Shown here: positions 1 through 5,354 of the stretch, piece after piece
Layout of the letters: every line of letters begins with the position of its first letter
How positions within the stretch are numbered: the first letter of the stretch is position 1
Assembly: GCA_958349075.1 (NCBI GenBank)
Contig: CATWBR010000290.1
Coordinates: 1 to 5,933, forward strand
Origin: an uncultured Clostridium sp.
GTDB taxonomy: Bacteria > Bacillota > Clostridia > Lachnospirales > Lachnospiraceae
Reading direction: 5' to 3'
Length of the DNA: 5,933 nucleotides
Made by a program: the position numbers and the translations under genes
Notes under the pieces: generated by a model
Databases searched by the model: none
The model's input: only the letters and a program-made list of their open reading frames with translations
What the model was told of the DNA's origin: nothing

Positions 1-31
1 GGTATAATGTCCACTTTGTGAATATTATACC
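1..31. repeat. 31-nt near-perfect inverted repeat (hairpin) at left edge
   Basis: GGTATAAT (1-8) is mirrored exactly by ATTATACC (24-31). Pairing continues inward through a G-T pair (9/23), T10-A22, one mismatch (11/21) and the stem CAC/GTG (12-14 with 18-20), leaving a 3-nt loop at 15-17. Read on the - strand it lies about 75 nt beyond the stop of the kinase gene and could be its terminator or a 3'-end stabilising hairpin, but any T-tract would lie outside the window. On the + strand no T-run follows. Each arm also contains TATAAT, one on each strand, so an operator or a dispersed palindromic repeat is equally possible. The structure is seen directly; its role is unknown. Confidence 0.6.
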
Positions 32-43
32 ATGTTTCATTCC

Positions 44-80
44 TTTTGGATATTTGTATATTTTTGGAAATATTTTTACA
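44..80. repeat. imperfect tandem direct repeat, AT-rich
   Basis: TTTTGGATATTTGTATA (44-60) is followed by the similar TTTTGGAAATATTTTTACA (62-80), differing mainly by a 2-nt insertion and a few substitutions. It lies in the AT-rich stretch downstream of the kinase gene. No function can be assigned, and this may be simple low-complexity drift. Confidence 0.3.
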
Positions 81-106
81 CGATCGCAGCCTGATTTTTG
101 CTTTCT

Positions 107-964
107 CTATTTCTCTTCTTTTTCTGCCCTGATATGTTCCTCTAACATTGCGCACAGCTTTGGAATCTGGGATTCAAATTCTACGGCATACCAGCGGGCA
201 TTTTCAGCAGTGCTGGTGGCGTCAATACACGTAACTACAAAATCAGCCGCCAGGGAGAGGGCGCTTCCAAGGCTCAGGCCGCGCATCAGGCCTCCGAGAA
301 CTGTGGAGGAATATAAATCTCCGGTGCCGTGATAGCTCTGCGGGCAGTGACGGGTGAAATAGGAGAAGAAGCGGCCGACCTGATCAAGGTATACGACGCC
401 TAATTTACCCTCCTCGAAGCTGACTCCGGTCAGGACCGCGGTTTTGCAGCCCAGCGCCAGCAGCTTCTCCAGGAGTTCACGGATATAAGCTTCGTCATAA
501 GAGATTTTATAAGGCATGCCGGTAAGCAGGCAGGCCTCTGTTATGTTCGGCATAATTACGTCGGCTTTTGCGCAGACCTTTGCCATCTCCGCCGGAAAGC
601 CGCTGTCAAAGGCCGGATAGAGCAGACCGTTATCGGCCATGGCCGGATCGACCAGTACGAGGTTGCCAGGTGTGGCAAAACGGTCAAAAAAGTCACATAC
701 CTGGGCACACTGTTCGGCTGAGGCAAGATAGCCCGTGTAGATGGCGTCGAAAGTGATTTCTTCCCGTTCCCACGCATCGGCGATAGGAGCGATCTGATCC
801 GACAAATCCTTGCATGTAAATGTATGAAACATTGTATGGGTGGATAAAACCGCAGTTGGCAGTATTCCGCATTCCACGCCCATGGCCGATATAACCGGCA
901 GGGCCACCGTGATGGAACAGCGTCCGACACAGGATATATCCTGAAGAGTTACGATTCTTTTCAT
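107..964 (-). CDS. pdxY: pyridoxine/pyridoxamine kinase (PfkB/ribokinase superfamily)
   Basis: A 285-residue protein, the usual length for PdxY/PdxK-type vitamin B6 kinases, which phosphorylate pyridoxal, pyridoxamine or pyridoxine at the 5'-hydroxyl using ATP in cytoplasmic PLP salvage. Visible marks are the N-terminal QDISCVGRCS (residues 8-17), LPTAVLSTHT (35-44), the nucleotide-side VDPAMADNG (105-113, equivalent to the DPVMGD-type motif), MPNITEA (138-144), and YHGTGDLYSS (211-220), the PfkB signature whose Asp216 is the expected catalytic base. The start is fixed by AGGAGGT (971-977 on the complement), 6 nt before the ATG; the stop is TAG. It is transcribed divergently from the spoIIIA operon and ends the gene content on this side of the window. 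The family call is firm. The preferred B6 vitamer, and hence pdxY versus pdxK, cannot be read from sequence. No B6 biosynthetic neighbour is visible. Confidence 0.92.
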   Translation of the reverse strand: MKRIVTLQDISCVGRCSITVALPVISAMGVECGILPTAVLSTHTMFHTFTCKDLSDQIAPIADAWEREEITFDAIYTGYLASAEQCAQVCDFFDRFATPGNLVLVDPAMADNGLLYPAFDSGFPAEMAKVCAKADVIMPNITEACLLTGMPYKISYDEAYIRELLEKLLALGCKTAVLTGVSFEEGKLGVVYLDQVGRFFSYFTRHCPQSYHGTGDLYSSTVLGGLMRGLSLGSALSLAADFVVTCIDATSTAENARWYAVEFESQIPKLCAMLEEHIRAEKEEK

Positions 965-1005
965 TGGCAGACCTCCTGATTTTTTTATTTGATGTTCTTA
1001 AAAGC

Positions 1006-1034
1006 ACTATAACAAAAACTGGACTGATTTAGAA
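1006..1034 (-). promoter_or_regulatory. putative promoter of the divergent kinase gene (extended -10)
   Basis: On the - strand, TGTTATAGT (1014 down to 1006) is an extended -10 element (TGn plus TATAGT, 5 of 6 to TATAAT). A weak -35, TTCTAA (1034 down to 1029; 3 of 6 to TTGACA), lies 17 nt upstream. Transcription would begin near 999, giving a leader of roughly 35 nt containing an A-run and the AGGAGGT site. The left arm of the 1014-1070 dyad fills the spacer. The poor -35 makes this a moderate call; a second - strand TATAAT at 1048-1043 has no matching -35. Confidence 0.45.
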
Positions 1035-1070
1035 TAACCAGAATTATAAAAAATAATCAGGTCAGTTTTT
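1014..1070. repeat. interrupted inverted repeat in the divergent intergenic region
   Basis: AAAAACTGGACTGATT (1014-1029) and AATCAGGTCAGTTTTT (1055-1070) are inverted copies matching at 14 of 16 positions; one of the two mismatches is a G-T pair. The 25-nt centre (1030-1054) is AT-rich. Arm centres are 41 bp apart, close to four helical turns, so two bound proteins would face the same side. The left arm lies in the spacer of the putative kinase promoter and the right arm ends 6 nt before the sigma-E -35 of spoIIIA. A split operator is my preferred reading. A bidirectional terminator-like hairpin (A5 on one side, T5 on the other) is the alternative, though its loop is long. Confidence 0.5.
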
Positions 1071-1076
1071 GGCTTG

Positions 1077-1104
1077 TCATATTTTCTCTGCCTGTACATA
1101 TATT
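1077..1104 (+). promoter_or_regulatory. sigma-E-type promoter of the spoIIIA operon
   Basis: TCATATT (1077-1083) matches the sigma-E -35 consensus KMATATT at every position. CATATATT (1097-1104) matches the -10 consensus CATACAnT except for T in place of C at the fifth base. The 13-nt spacer is near the usual range. The spoIIIA operon of Bacillus subtilis is a known member of the mother-cell sigma-E regulon, so both position and type agree. A start 6-8 nt after the -10 would lie near 1110-1112, right at the AAAGGAGG ribosome binding site (1111-1118), giving an unusually short leader of about 15-18 nt. The motif is seen; the start site is inferred. Confidence 0.75.
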
Positions 1105-1126
1105 GAGGTAAAAGGAGGCGGACAGG

Positions 1127-2098
1127 ATGGAGAGCAAAGACAGGCTGTTTCAGATATTTTCAAAAAAACTCAGGGGAGTGCTGGGAACGCTTAATGTGGA
1201 GCCGGAGGGTATAGAGGAAATCCGCATGCGGATCGGCGCTCCGCTTTTTATCATTTACAGGAACAAAGAGTATACGGTGGATGCGGAGGGGAAACTTGGC
1301 GGCCTTTTGGAGGGCATAGGAAAAGAGGAGGGAAAAGGCTGCTTTTACGTGTCTAAGGAAGACGTGGAGGAGACGCTACAATGTGCGGTCCGCTATTCCC
1401 TGTATGCGTACGAGGAGGAGCTGAAGCAGGGGTTTATCACAGTGTCCGGGGGCCACAGAATCGGAGTGGCCGGCCGGGTAATCCTGGAAAAAGGAAGTGT
1501 GAAAACCATACAGCCGGTCACATTCCTGAATATCCGTTTTTCTCATCAGGTTAAGGGGTGTGCAGACCGGGTACTTTCATATTTGTATGACCGGGGAACC
1601 GGGAATTTCTTGCATACGCTGCTCATCTCGCCCCCCAGGTGCGGAAAAACAACATTACTGCGCGACATTGTCCGCCAGGTTTCCAATGGGAAAAACGGCA
1701 AGACAGTGGGAGTGGTCGACGAGCGGTCGGAGATTGGGGCCTGTTTTCAGGGGATTCCCCAGAATGACGTGGGGAAGCGCACGGACATCCTGGACTGCTG
1801 TCCGAAGGCGGCGGGAATGATGATGTTAATCCGGTCCATGGCTCCCGATGTGGTAGCGGTGGACGAGATTGGAGGAGAGCAGGATCTGGAGGCCATGCGT
1901 TATGTGATGAACTGCGGCTGCCGTATTCTTGCCACAATACACGGAACATCAATGGAGGACATCAGGAAAAAACCGGGACTCAACCGGTTTATTGAGGAGT
2001 CGTTTTTTGAACGGTATGTAATTCTGGGGAATAAAAACGGGCCTGGAACAATCCGGGAAATCTGTGATGGCAGCGGGAGGAATCTTTTATGTGGATGA
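1127..2098 (+). CDS. spoIIIAA: stage III sporulation protein AA, secretion-type ATPase
   Basis: A 323-residue cytoplasmic ATPase, slightly longer than the roughly 307 residues of B. subtilis SpoIIIAA. It is related to type II/IV secretion and pilus ATPases and is thought to power the SpoIIIA-SpoIIQ channel during engulfment. The N-terminal part (1-150) includes EIRMRIGAPL (31-40) and a glycine-rich SGGHRIGVAGR (107-117), characteristic of the family. The Walker A loop is SPPRCGKTT (168-176), with Ser in place of the usual first Gly. A VVDER segment (196-200) follows, then Walker B DVVAVDEIGG (241-250) with likely catalytic Glu247, and ATIHGTS (269-275) in the sensor position. The ATG is preceded by AAAGGAGG with 8 nt spacing. 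It is the first operon gene, and its last 10 nt overlap spoIIIAB. The call rests on both motifs and operon order. Confidence 0.96.
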   Translation: MESKDRLFQIFSKKLRGVLGTLNVEPEGIEEIRMRIGAPLFIIYRNKEYTVDAEGKLGGLLEGIGKEEGKGCFYVSKEDVEETLQCAVRYSLYAYEEELKQGFITVSGGHRIGVAGRVILEKGSVKTIQPVTFLNIRFSHQVKGCADRVLSYLYDRGTGNFLHTLLISPPRCGKTTLLRDIVRQVSNGKNGKTVGVVDERSEIGACFQGIPQNDVGKRTDILDCCPKAAGMMMLIRSMAPDVVAVDEIGGEQDLEAMRYVMNCGCRILATIHGTSMEDIRKKPGLNRFIEESFFERYVILGNKNGPGTIREICDGSGRNLLCG

Positions 2099-2610
2099 AA
2101 ACGGCAGGGCTGATACTGGTGATAGCTTCCTGTTCGGGAATCGGAGCAGAGGCGGTGCACAGGCTGAGGGAGAGATTAAGGCTTTTAGAGACATTGCGGC
2201 GGATGGCATCCCATATGAAGGGAGAAATCCTGTATGCCAATGTGCCGTTGGCCGAGGCGTTGTTCAGAACGGGAAAACGTAATCCCGGACCGGCGGGAAG
2301 GTTGTTTATCGAGGTTGCGGAAACGCTGGAACAGGAGTCGGGCGAAAGCTTTGAAACGGTCTGGAAAGAGAAGGCCGGAAGATTTGCCGCCGAAAGTACA
2401 TTAAATAAGAAGGAACAGGAGCAGCTCCTGCGGTTTGGCGAGAGTTTAGGATACTTGGACCGCGACATGCAGGAGAAGGCGATTCTATTCTATCTGGAAG
2501 ACTTGGAGCATTCCATAGAGAAGCTTCGGAAGGAAGAGCCGGAAAAGAGCCGGTTATTCTTCGGAATGGGAATACTGTCCGGTTTATTTCTTGCCGTAAT
2601 ACTAATTTGA
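2089..2610 (+). CDS. spoIIIAB: stage III sporulation protein AB
   Basis: A 173-residue membrane protein (B. subtilis: 171). It has an N-terminal membrane segment (about 5-22), a largely helical charged cytoplasmic domain (about 23-153) and a C-terminal membrane segment (about 155-173). The domain includes the conserved patch FGESLGYLDRDMQ (116-128), typical of SpoIIIAB. The family resembles the GspF inner-membrane component of type II secretion and is the expected partner of the SpoIIIAA ATPase. The start at 2089 is chosen because GGGAGG (2075-2080) lies 8 nt upstream; the in-frame ATG at 2095 would be 14 nt away. Its start lies inside the end of spoIIIAA in another frame, so translation is probably coupled. 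An 86-nt gap to spoIIIAC follows. Confidence 0.95.
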   Translation: MWMKTAGLILVIASCSGIGAEAVHRLRERLRLLETLRRMASHMKGEILYANVPLAEALFRTGKRNPGPAGRLFIEVAETLEQESGESFETVWKEKAGRFAAESTLNKKEQEQLLRFGESLGYLDRDMQEKAILFYLEDLEHSIEKLRKEEPEKSRLFFGMGILSGLFLAVILI

Positions 2611-2626
2611 TATAACAGTAATTAGA

Positions 2627-2650
2627 CGGGAGTATAAGATGAGAAGCTGA
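2627..2650 (+). other. three-codon mini-ORF with its own ribosome binding site (speculative)
   Basis: In the 86-nt gap between spoIIIAB and spoIIIAC (2611-2696), CGGGAG (2627-2632) is followed 6 nt later by ATG AGA AGC TGA (2639-2650), which would encode Met-Arg-Ser. The spacing is ideal for initiation. It could be chance, a leftover from gene drift, or a ribosome entry and turnover point affecting spoIIIAC expression. Nothing else recognisable lies in this gap. Confidence 0.2.
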
Positions 2651-2681
2651 GAGCGTGGAAACAGCACAAGTTAATAGATGC

Positions 2682-2687
2682 GGGAGG
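2682..2687 (+). promoter_or_regulatory. ribosome binding site that fixes the spoIIIAC start
   Basis: GGGAGG lies 9 nt before the ATG at 2697. A longer in-frame start (GTG at 2655) exists immediately after a stop, but it has only a weak GAGAG upstream and would add 14 residues absent from the compact SpoIIIAC family, whose members normally begin at the equivalent of MGV. Confidence 0.8.
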
Positions 2688-2696
2688 ACTTTTTAT

Positions 2697-2891
2697 ATGG
2701 GGGTAAGTTTGATTTTCAGGATTGCGGCAGTTGGCATTCTGGTATCGGTCATCTGCCAGGTACTTAAACACAGCGGCAGGGAAGAACAGGCCTTTCTCAC
2801 CAGCCTGGCGGGACTGGTGCTGGTGTTGTTCTGGATGATACCGTACATATACCAGCTTTTTGAGACGATGAAAGAGCTGTTTGCATTGTAA
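2697..2891 (+). CDS. spoIIIAC: stage III sporulation protein AC
   Basis: A 64-residue membrane protein (B. subtilis: 68) with two hydrophobic segments, about 5-22 (IFRIAAVGILVSVICQVL region) and 33-53 (LTSLAGLVLVLFWMIPYIY region), joined by a short charged turn KHSGREEQ (24-31). It belongs to the SpoIIIAC/AD family, and the gene probably arose with spoIIIAD from a common ancestor. It is thought to form part of the membrane base of the SpoIIIA channel in the mother-cell-derived membrane. The start at 2697 is favoured over the upstream GTG at 2655 by ribosome binding site spacing and family length. The stop is TAA, and spoIIIAD begins 24 nt later with its own strong AAGGAGG. Confidence 0.93.
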   Translation: MGVSLIFRIAAVGILVSVICQVLKHSGREEQAFLTSLAGLVLVLFWMIPYIYQLFETMKELFAL

Positions 2892-2915
2892 CATGCGCAG
2901 GAAGGAGGCGGGTTC

Positions 2916-3302
2916 ATGTCTATCATTACGGCATCCGTGCTGGGACTTGCCGCCGTGCTTCTGGCGGTACAGTTTAAAAGTAAGAGCGGGGAGTATGGGA
3001 CCTATCTGATCATGGCGGCCGGATTAATCCTGTTTTTTTATGGGACAGGCAAGATGAAAATTATCATCGATACGGCGCACCAGATTCAGAGCTATATCAA
3101 TATCAACAGCGTATATCTGACCACACTTCTCAAGATGGCGGGAATTACATATATTGCCGAATTTGCTTCCGGCATTTGTAAAGATGCCGGGTACGGCGCC
3201 ATCGGGACACAGATTGAGATATTTGCAAAACTGTCCATTCTTGCCGTCAGTATGCCGGTTCTGCTGGCGCTTCTGGAGACACTTCAGGGTTTTTTAGCCT
3301 GA
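2916..3302 (+). CDS. spoIIIAD: stage III sporulation protein AD
   Basis: A 128-residue polytopic membrane protein (B. subtilis: 133) of the SpoIIIAC/AD family. Hydrophobic segments lie at about 3-19, 28-44, 66-84 and 103-121. The most characteristic stretch is the second half, with KMAGITYIAEFASGICKDAG (73-92) and EIFAKLSILAVSMPVLLALL (101-120). It is expected in the outer forespore membrane with SpoIIIAC and SpoIIIAE. The ATG follows AAGGAGG (2902-2908) with 7 nt spacing. Its TGA stop lies inside a small perfect stem-loop (3282-3304), and a 40-nt gap separates it from spoIIIAE. Confidence 0.95.
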   Translation: MSIITASVLGLAAVLLAVQFKSKSGEYGTYLIMAAGLILFFYGTGKMKIIIDTAHQIQSYININSVYLTTLLKMAGITYIAEFASGICKDAGYGAIGTQIEIFAKLSILAVSMPVLLALLETLQGFLA

Positions 3303-3304
3303 AG
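3282..3304 (+). other. stem-loop at the spoIIIAD stop codon
   Basis: CTTCAGG (3282-3288) and CCTGAAG (3298-3304) form a perfect 7-bp stem around a 9-nt loop containing a T6 run. The second arm contains the spoIIIAD stop (3300-3302). No T-tract follows the stem on the + strand, so it is not a standard intrinsic terminator. It might influence mRNA processing or ribosome handover between spoIIIAD and spoIIIAE. Given its length, chance formation in coding sequence is possible. Confidence 0.4.
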
Positions 3305-3327
3305 CGGCGCAATGAAAAAGGAAGGCT

Positions 3328-3332
3328 GGTGG
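3328..3332 (+). promoter_or_regulatory. weak ribosome binding site of spoIIIAE
   Basis: GGTGG, 10 nt before the ATG at 3343, is the best candidate. It is clearly poorer than the GGAGG-type sites of every other gene here. A better purine run, AAAAAGGAAGG (3315-3325), is 17 nt away, too far for normal use. An A/T-rich start of the coding region (about 3371-3411) may compensate by keeping the initiation region unstructured. Confidence 0.5.
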
Positions 3333-3342
3333 ATGTGCTAAT

Positions 3343-4626
3343 ATGAGAAACGGGATGAGAATGGGATCTGTAAAACGAATTATTAAACAGTTGAAAATTC
3401 AAATAATTAAAGCAGTGAGAGCGGGAAAACGCGGCGCCGTCCTGTTCCTGCTCGCGGCCGCGATGGTATTTCCGGGATTCTGTTTCCGGGCCGAGGCCGC
3501 GGAAACGCCGGGGCAGAGAGAAGGCGGATATGAAACGGACGGAGAATATGAAGCAGAGACGGGCAATCTTCTGGATGATTTTGATCTGGCGAAGATAGAA
3601 AACTTTATGAGTGAGGAAAGCGGAAACGGAACGTTTTCGTTCACGTTTAAAGAATTGATTTTGGAGCTGATGAAGGGAAACTTTTCCGGAGTTTTTCATG
3701 AGTGTCTGCTCTCGCTGCGGGACAGCCTCTTTGGGGAGATAGCGAAAAACGGGAAGTGGATGGGACAGGTTCTGATTCTGGGGCTGACCGGGGCGATATT
3801 TGCCAACTTTTCAAGTATCTTTTCCAACAGCCAGATTGCGGAGACCGGATTCTATGTAACCTATCTTCTGATGTTTACATTCTTAGCGTCCAGTTTCCTG
3901 ACCGGAATTGCCATCACAAAAGAAATCCTGTCCCACATCATTGAGTTTATGCGGGCCCTGGTTCCCACCTATTTTCTGGCGGTTTCCTTCTCTGGAGGCA
4001 GCCTGACTTCGGCGGCGGGATATGGTTGGATGCTCTTTTCCATCAGTGCTGTGGAATGGCTGGTTTTACGGCTTTTACTGCCGGTTCTGCGGATTTATAT
4101 TCTCTTTGTCCTGGCGGGACATATGGTGAAAGAGGACATCTTTTCCAGAATGACCGAACTGCTGGACAGTTCGATCCGCTGGGGACTCAAAACCATGACC
4201 GGAGTGATACTGGGATTTCATTTACTGCAGAATCTGGTTACCCCTTATGCCGATTCACTCAAAAATACGTCGCTTCAGCGTTTTGTCAGCGTCATACCGG
4301 GGCTGGGGCAGGGGGCTGCCGCAGTCTCCCAGATGGTGATGGGAGCAGGGGTGCTGATCAAGAACAGCATCGGCGCAGGGGCGGTCATCATTCTCATCCT
4401 GATATCCGTCATTCCGCTGTTAAAGCTTGTGATTCTCTGCCTGTTTTATCAGGGCGCGGCCGCGCTATTGCAGCCGGTCTGTGATAAGAGGATGGTAGCC
4501 TGTATCAGTGAGGTGGGAAACGGCTGCCGCCTTCTGCTTTCTATGGCGGCTACGGCGCTTCTGCTTTTCAGCGTCTCGCTGGCAATCGTGTGTACGGCTG
4601 CCAATGCCACCTACTTTGCGGGATAA
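3343..4626 (+). CDS. spoIIIAE: stage III sporulation protein AE, polytopic membrane protein
   Basis: A 427-residue protein, a little longer than B. subtilis SpoIIIAE (about 399). It begins with a basic 30-residue n-region rich in Lys/Arg and a hydrophobic core (about 31-48) ending in AEA-A (50-53), a plausible signal peptidase site. An acidic extracytoplasmic segment (about 54-100) follows, then several hydrophobic segments at about 142-162, 168-192, 205-217, 224-260 (probably two), 283-298, 334-372 (probably two) and 398-420. The region LQRFVSVIPGLGQGAAAVSQ (311-330) is characteristic. SpoIIIAE is the largest membrane component of the SpoIIIA complex and has permease-like character. The start is uncertain because the ribosome binding site is weak; the ATGs at 3355 and 3361 are no better. 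Its stop is 11 nt before spoIIIAF. Confidence 0.94.
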   Translation: MRNGMRMGSVKRIIKQLKIQIIKAVRAGKRGAVLFLLAAAMVFPGFCFRAEAAETPGQREGGYETDGEYEAETGNLLDDFDLAKIENFMSEESGNGTFSFTFKELILELMKGNFSGVFHECLLSLRDSLFGEIAKNGKWMGQVLILGLTGAIFANFSSIFSNSQIAETGFYVTYLLMFTFLASSFLTGIAITKEILSHIIEFMRALVPTYFLAVSFSGGSLTSAAGYGWMLFSISAVEWLVLRLLLPVLRIYILFVLAGHMVKEDIFSRMTELLDSSIRWGLKTMTGVILGFHLLQNLVTPYADSLKNTSLQRFVSVIPGLGQGAAAVSQMVMGAGVLIKNSIGAGAVIILILISVIPLLKLVILCLFYQGAAALLQPVCDKRMVACISEVGNGCRLLLSMAATALLLFSVSLAIVCTAANATYFAG

Positions 4627-4637
4627 GGAGGGAGAGA

Positions 4638-5354
4638 ATGGACGCTATTTATGAGTGGGTCAGGAATATCGTATACTACCTGATTTTTATGACCATCATT
4701 ACAAATCTTCTCCCGGAGGGGAAATATGAAAAGTATCTCAGGCTCTTTGCGGGCTGTATCCTGATTCTCCTGGTGATTAAGCCATTAACCGGGAGCCTCA
4801 GGCTGGAGGAAAAAATAAATGCAGTTTTCCGTTCTGTTTCCTTTGAAAATGAGGCCGGGGAACTTAAGGGGGAGCTGGACGGAATGGAGCAGAAGAGGCT
4901 TGAGCACCTGATTGGCCGGTATGAAGCATCGGCTGAGGAGGAGTTAATCCGGATGGCCGGGGAAGAAGGAATTGAGGCGGTTGCCGCCTCTGTGGCAATA
5001 GAGGGAGACAGTACAAAACCTGATTTTGGCAAGGTGAAAAAAATAGCCCTGAAATTAAAAAAGACGGAGGAGACGAAAGCCTCAGAGGAAAATCAGGAGG
5101 GGGAGCGTACGGGGACAAAGACTGCCAAAGATGAAAAAATCACCCTGGATAAGGTTGAAAAAGTGTCGGTCAGGCTGGACGGCTCCGGACAGGGTGAGGA
5201 ACAGGAAAAAAGCGACGTCGAGGCCGCGGGAAAAGTGGTAGACGGGGGCAGACAGACGGCGCAGGAAAATGAGGCGGTCAGGCAGTTCAGGCGGACGATA
5301 GCCGGGTATTATCAGATGGAGGAAGAAAATGTGGAAATCGGGCTGGAAGATTGA
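4638..5354 (+). CDS. spoIIIAF: stage III sporulation protein AF
   Basis: A 238-residue protein, longer than B. subtilis SpoIIIAF (about 206). Two N-terminal membrane segments (about 9-25 and 34-50) flank NLLPEGKYEKYLRLFAG (23-39), which is strongly family-typical. A Glu/Lys-rich soluble domain follows (about 55-238), expected in the intermembrane space, where the family carries a ring-building-like fold. Two similar beta-strand-like stretches, FGKVKKIALKLK (130-141) and LDKVEKVSVRLDG (170-182), bracket a charged linker. The C-terminus IAGYYQMEEENVEIGLED (221-238) is also family-like. The ATG at 4638 has AAGGAGG (4625-4631) 6 nt upstream; an in-frame GTG at 4590, inside spoIIIAE, would add 16 residues without support. 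The last 26 nt overlap spoIIIAG. Confidence 0.94.
   Translation: MDAIYEWVRNIVYYLIFMTIITNLLPEGKYEKYLRLFAGCILILLVIKPLTGSLRLEEKINAVFRSVSFENEAGELKGELDGMEQKRLEHLIGRYEASAEEELIRMAGEEGIEAVAASVAIEGDSTKPDFGKVKKIALKLKKTEETKASEENQEGERTGTKTAKDEKITLDKVEKVSVRLDGSGQGEEQEKSDVEAAGKVVDGGRQTAQENEAVRQFRRTIAGYYQMEEENVEIGLED
5318..5322 (+). promoter_or_regulatory. spoIIIAG ribosome binding site inside spoIIIAF
   Basis: GGAGG lies 6 nt before the ATG at 5329 and is read in spoIIIAF as part of Met-Glu-Glu. It is the decisive evidence for the spoIIIAG start and for a 26-nt overlap between the two genes, which suggests translational coupling. Confidence 0.8.

Noticed and set aside
18..332. A + strand open frame of 104 codons opposite the kinase 3' end.
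   Set aside because: It overlaps the firmly identified kinase gene and its first third is AT-rich noncoding-like sequence. There is no ribosome binding site.
1989..2468. Antisense open frame (159 codons) across spoIIIAA/spoIIIAB, with similar ones at 1623-1952 and 3247-3699.
   Set aside because: They are shadows of well-supported sense genes and their translations resemble no protein family I recognise.
2655..2696. GTG start giving SpoIIIAC 14 extra N-terminal residues.
   Set aside because: Weak ribosome binding site, and the added residues are not expected in the short SpoIIIAC family; the ATG at 2697 has a good GGGAGG.
3148..3155. A second CATATATT inside spoIIIAD, considered as an internal sigma-E promoter.
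   Set aside because: No KMATATT-like -35 occurs 13-15 nt upstream (the sequence there is TCTCAAG). Other CATA-type sites in the operon also lacked a correctly spaced -35.
3453..3462. GC palindrome CGCGGCCGCG, repeated at 4454-4465 as GCGCGGCCGCGC.
   Set aside because: Both encode Ala-Ala-Ala within hydrophobic segments of SpoIIIAE using GCG/GCC codons; codon choice explains them.
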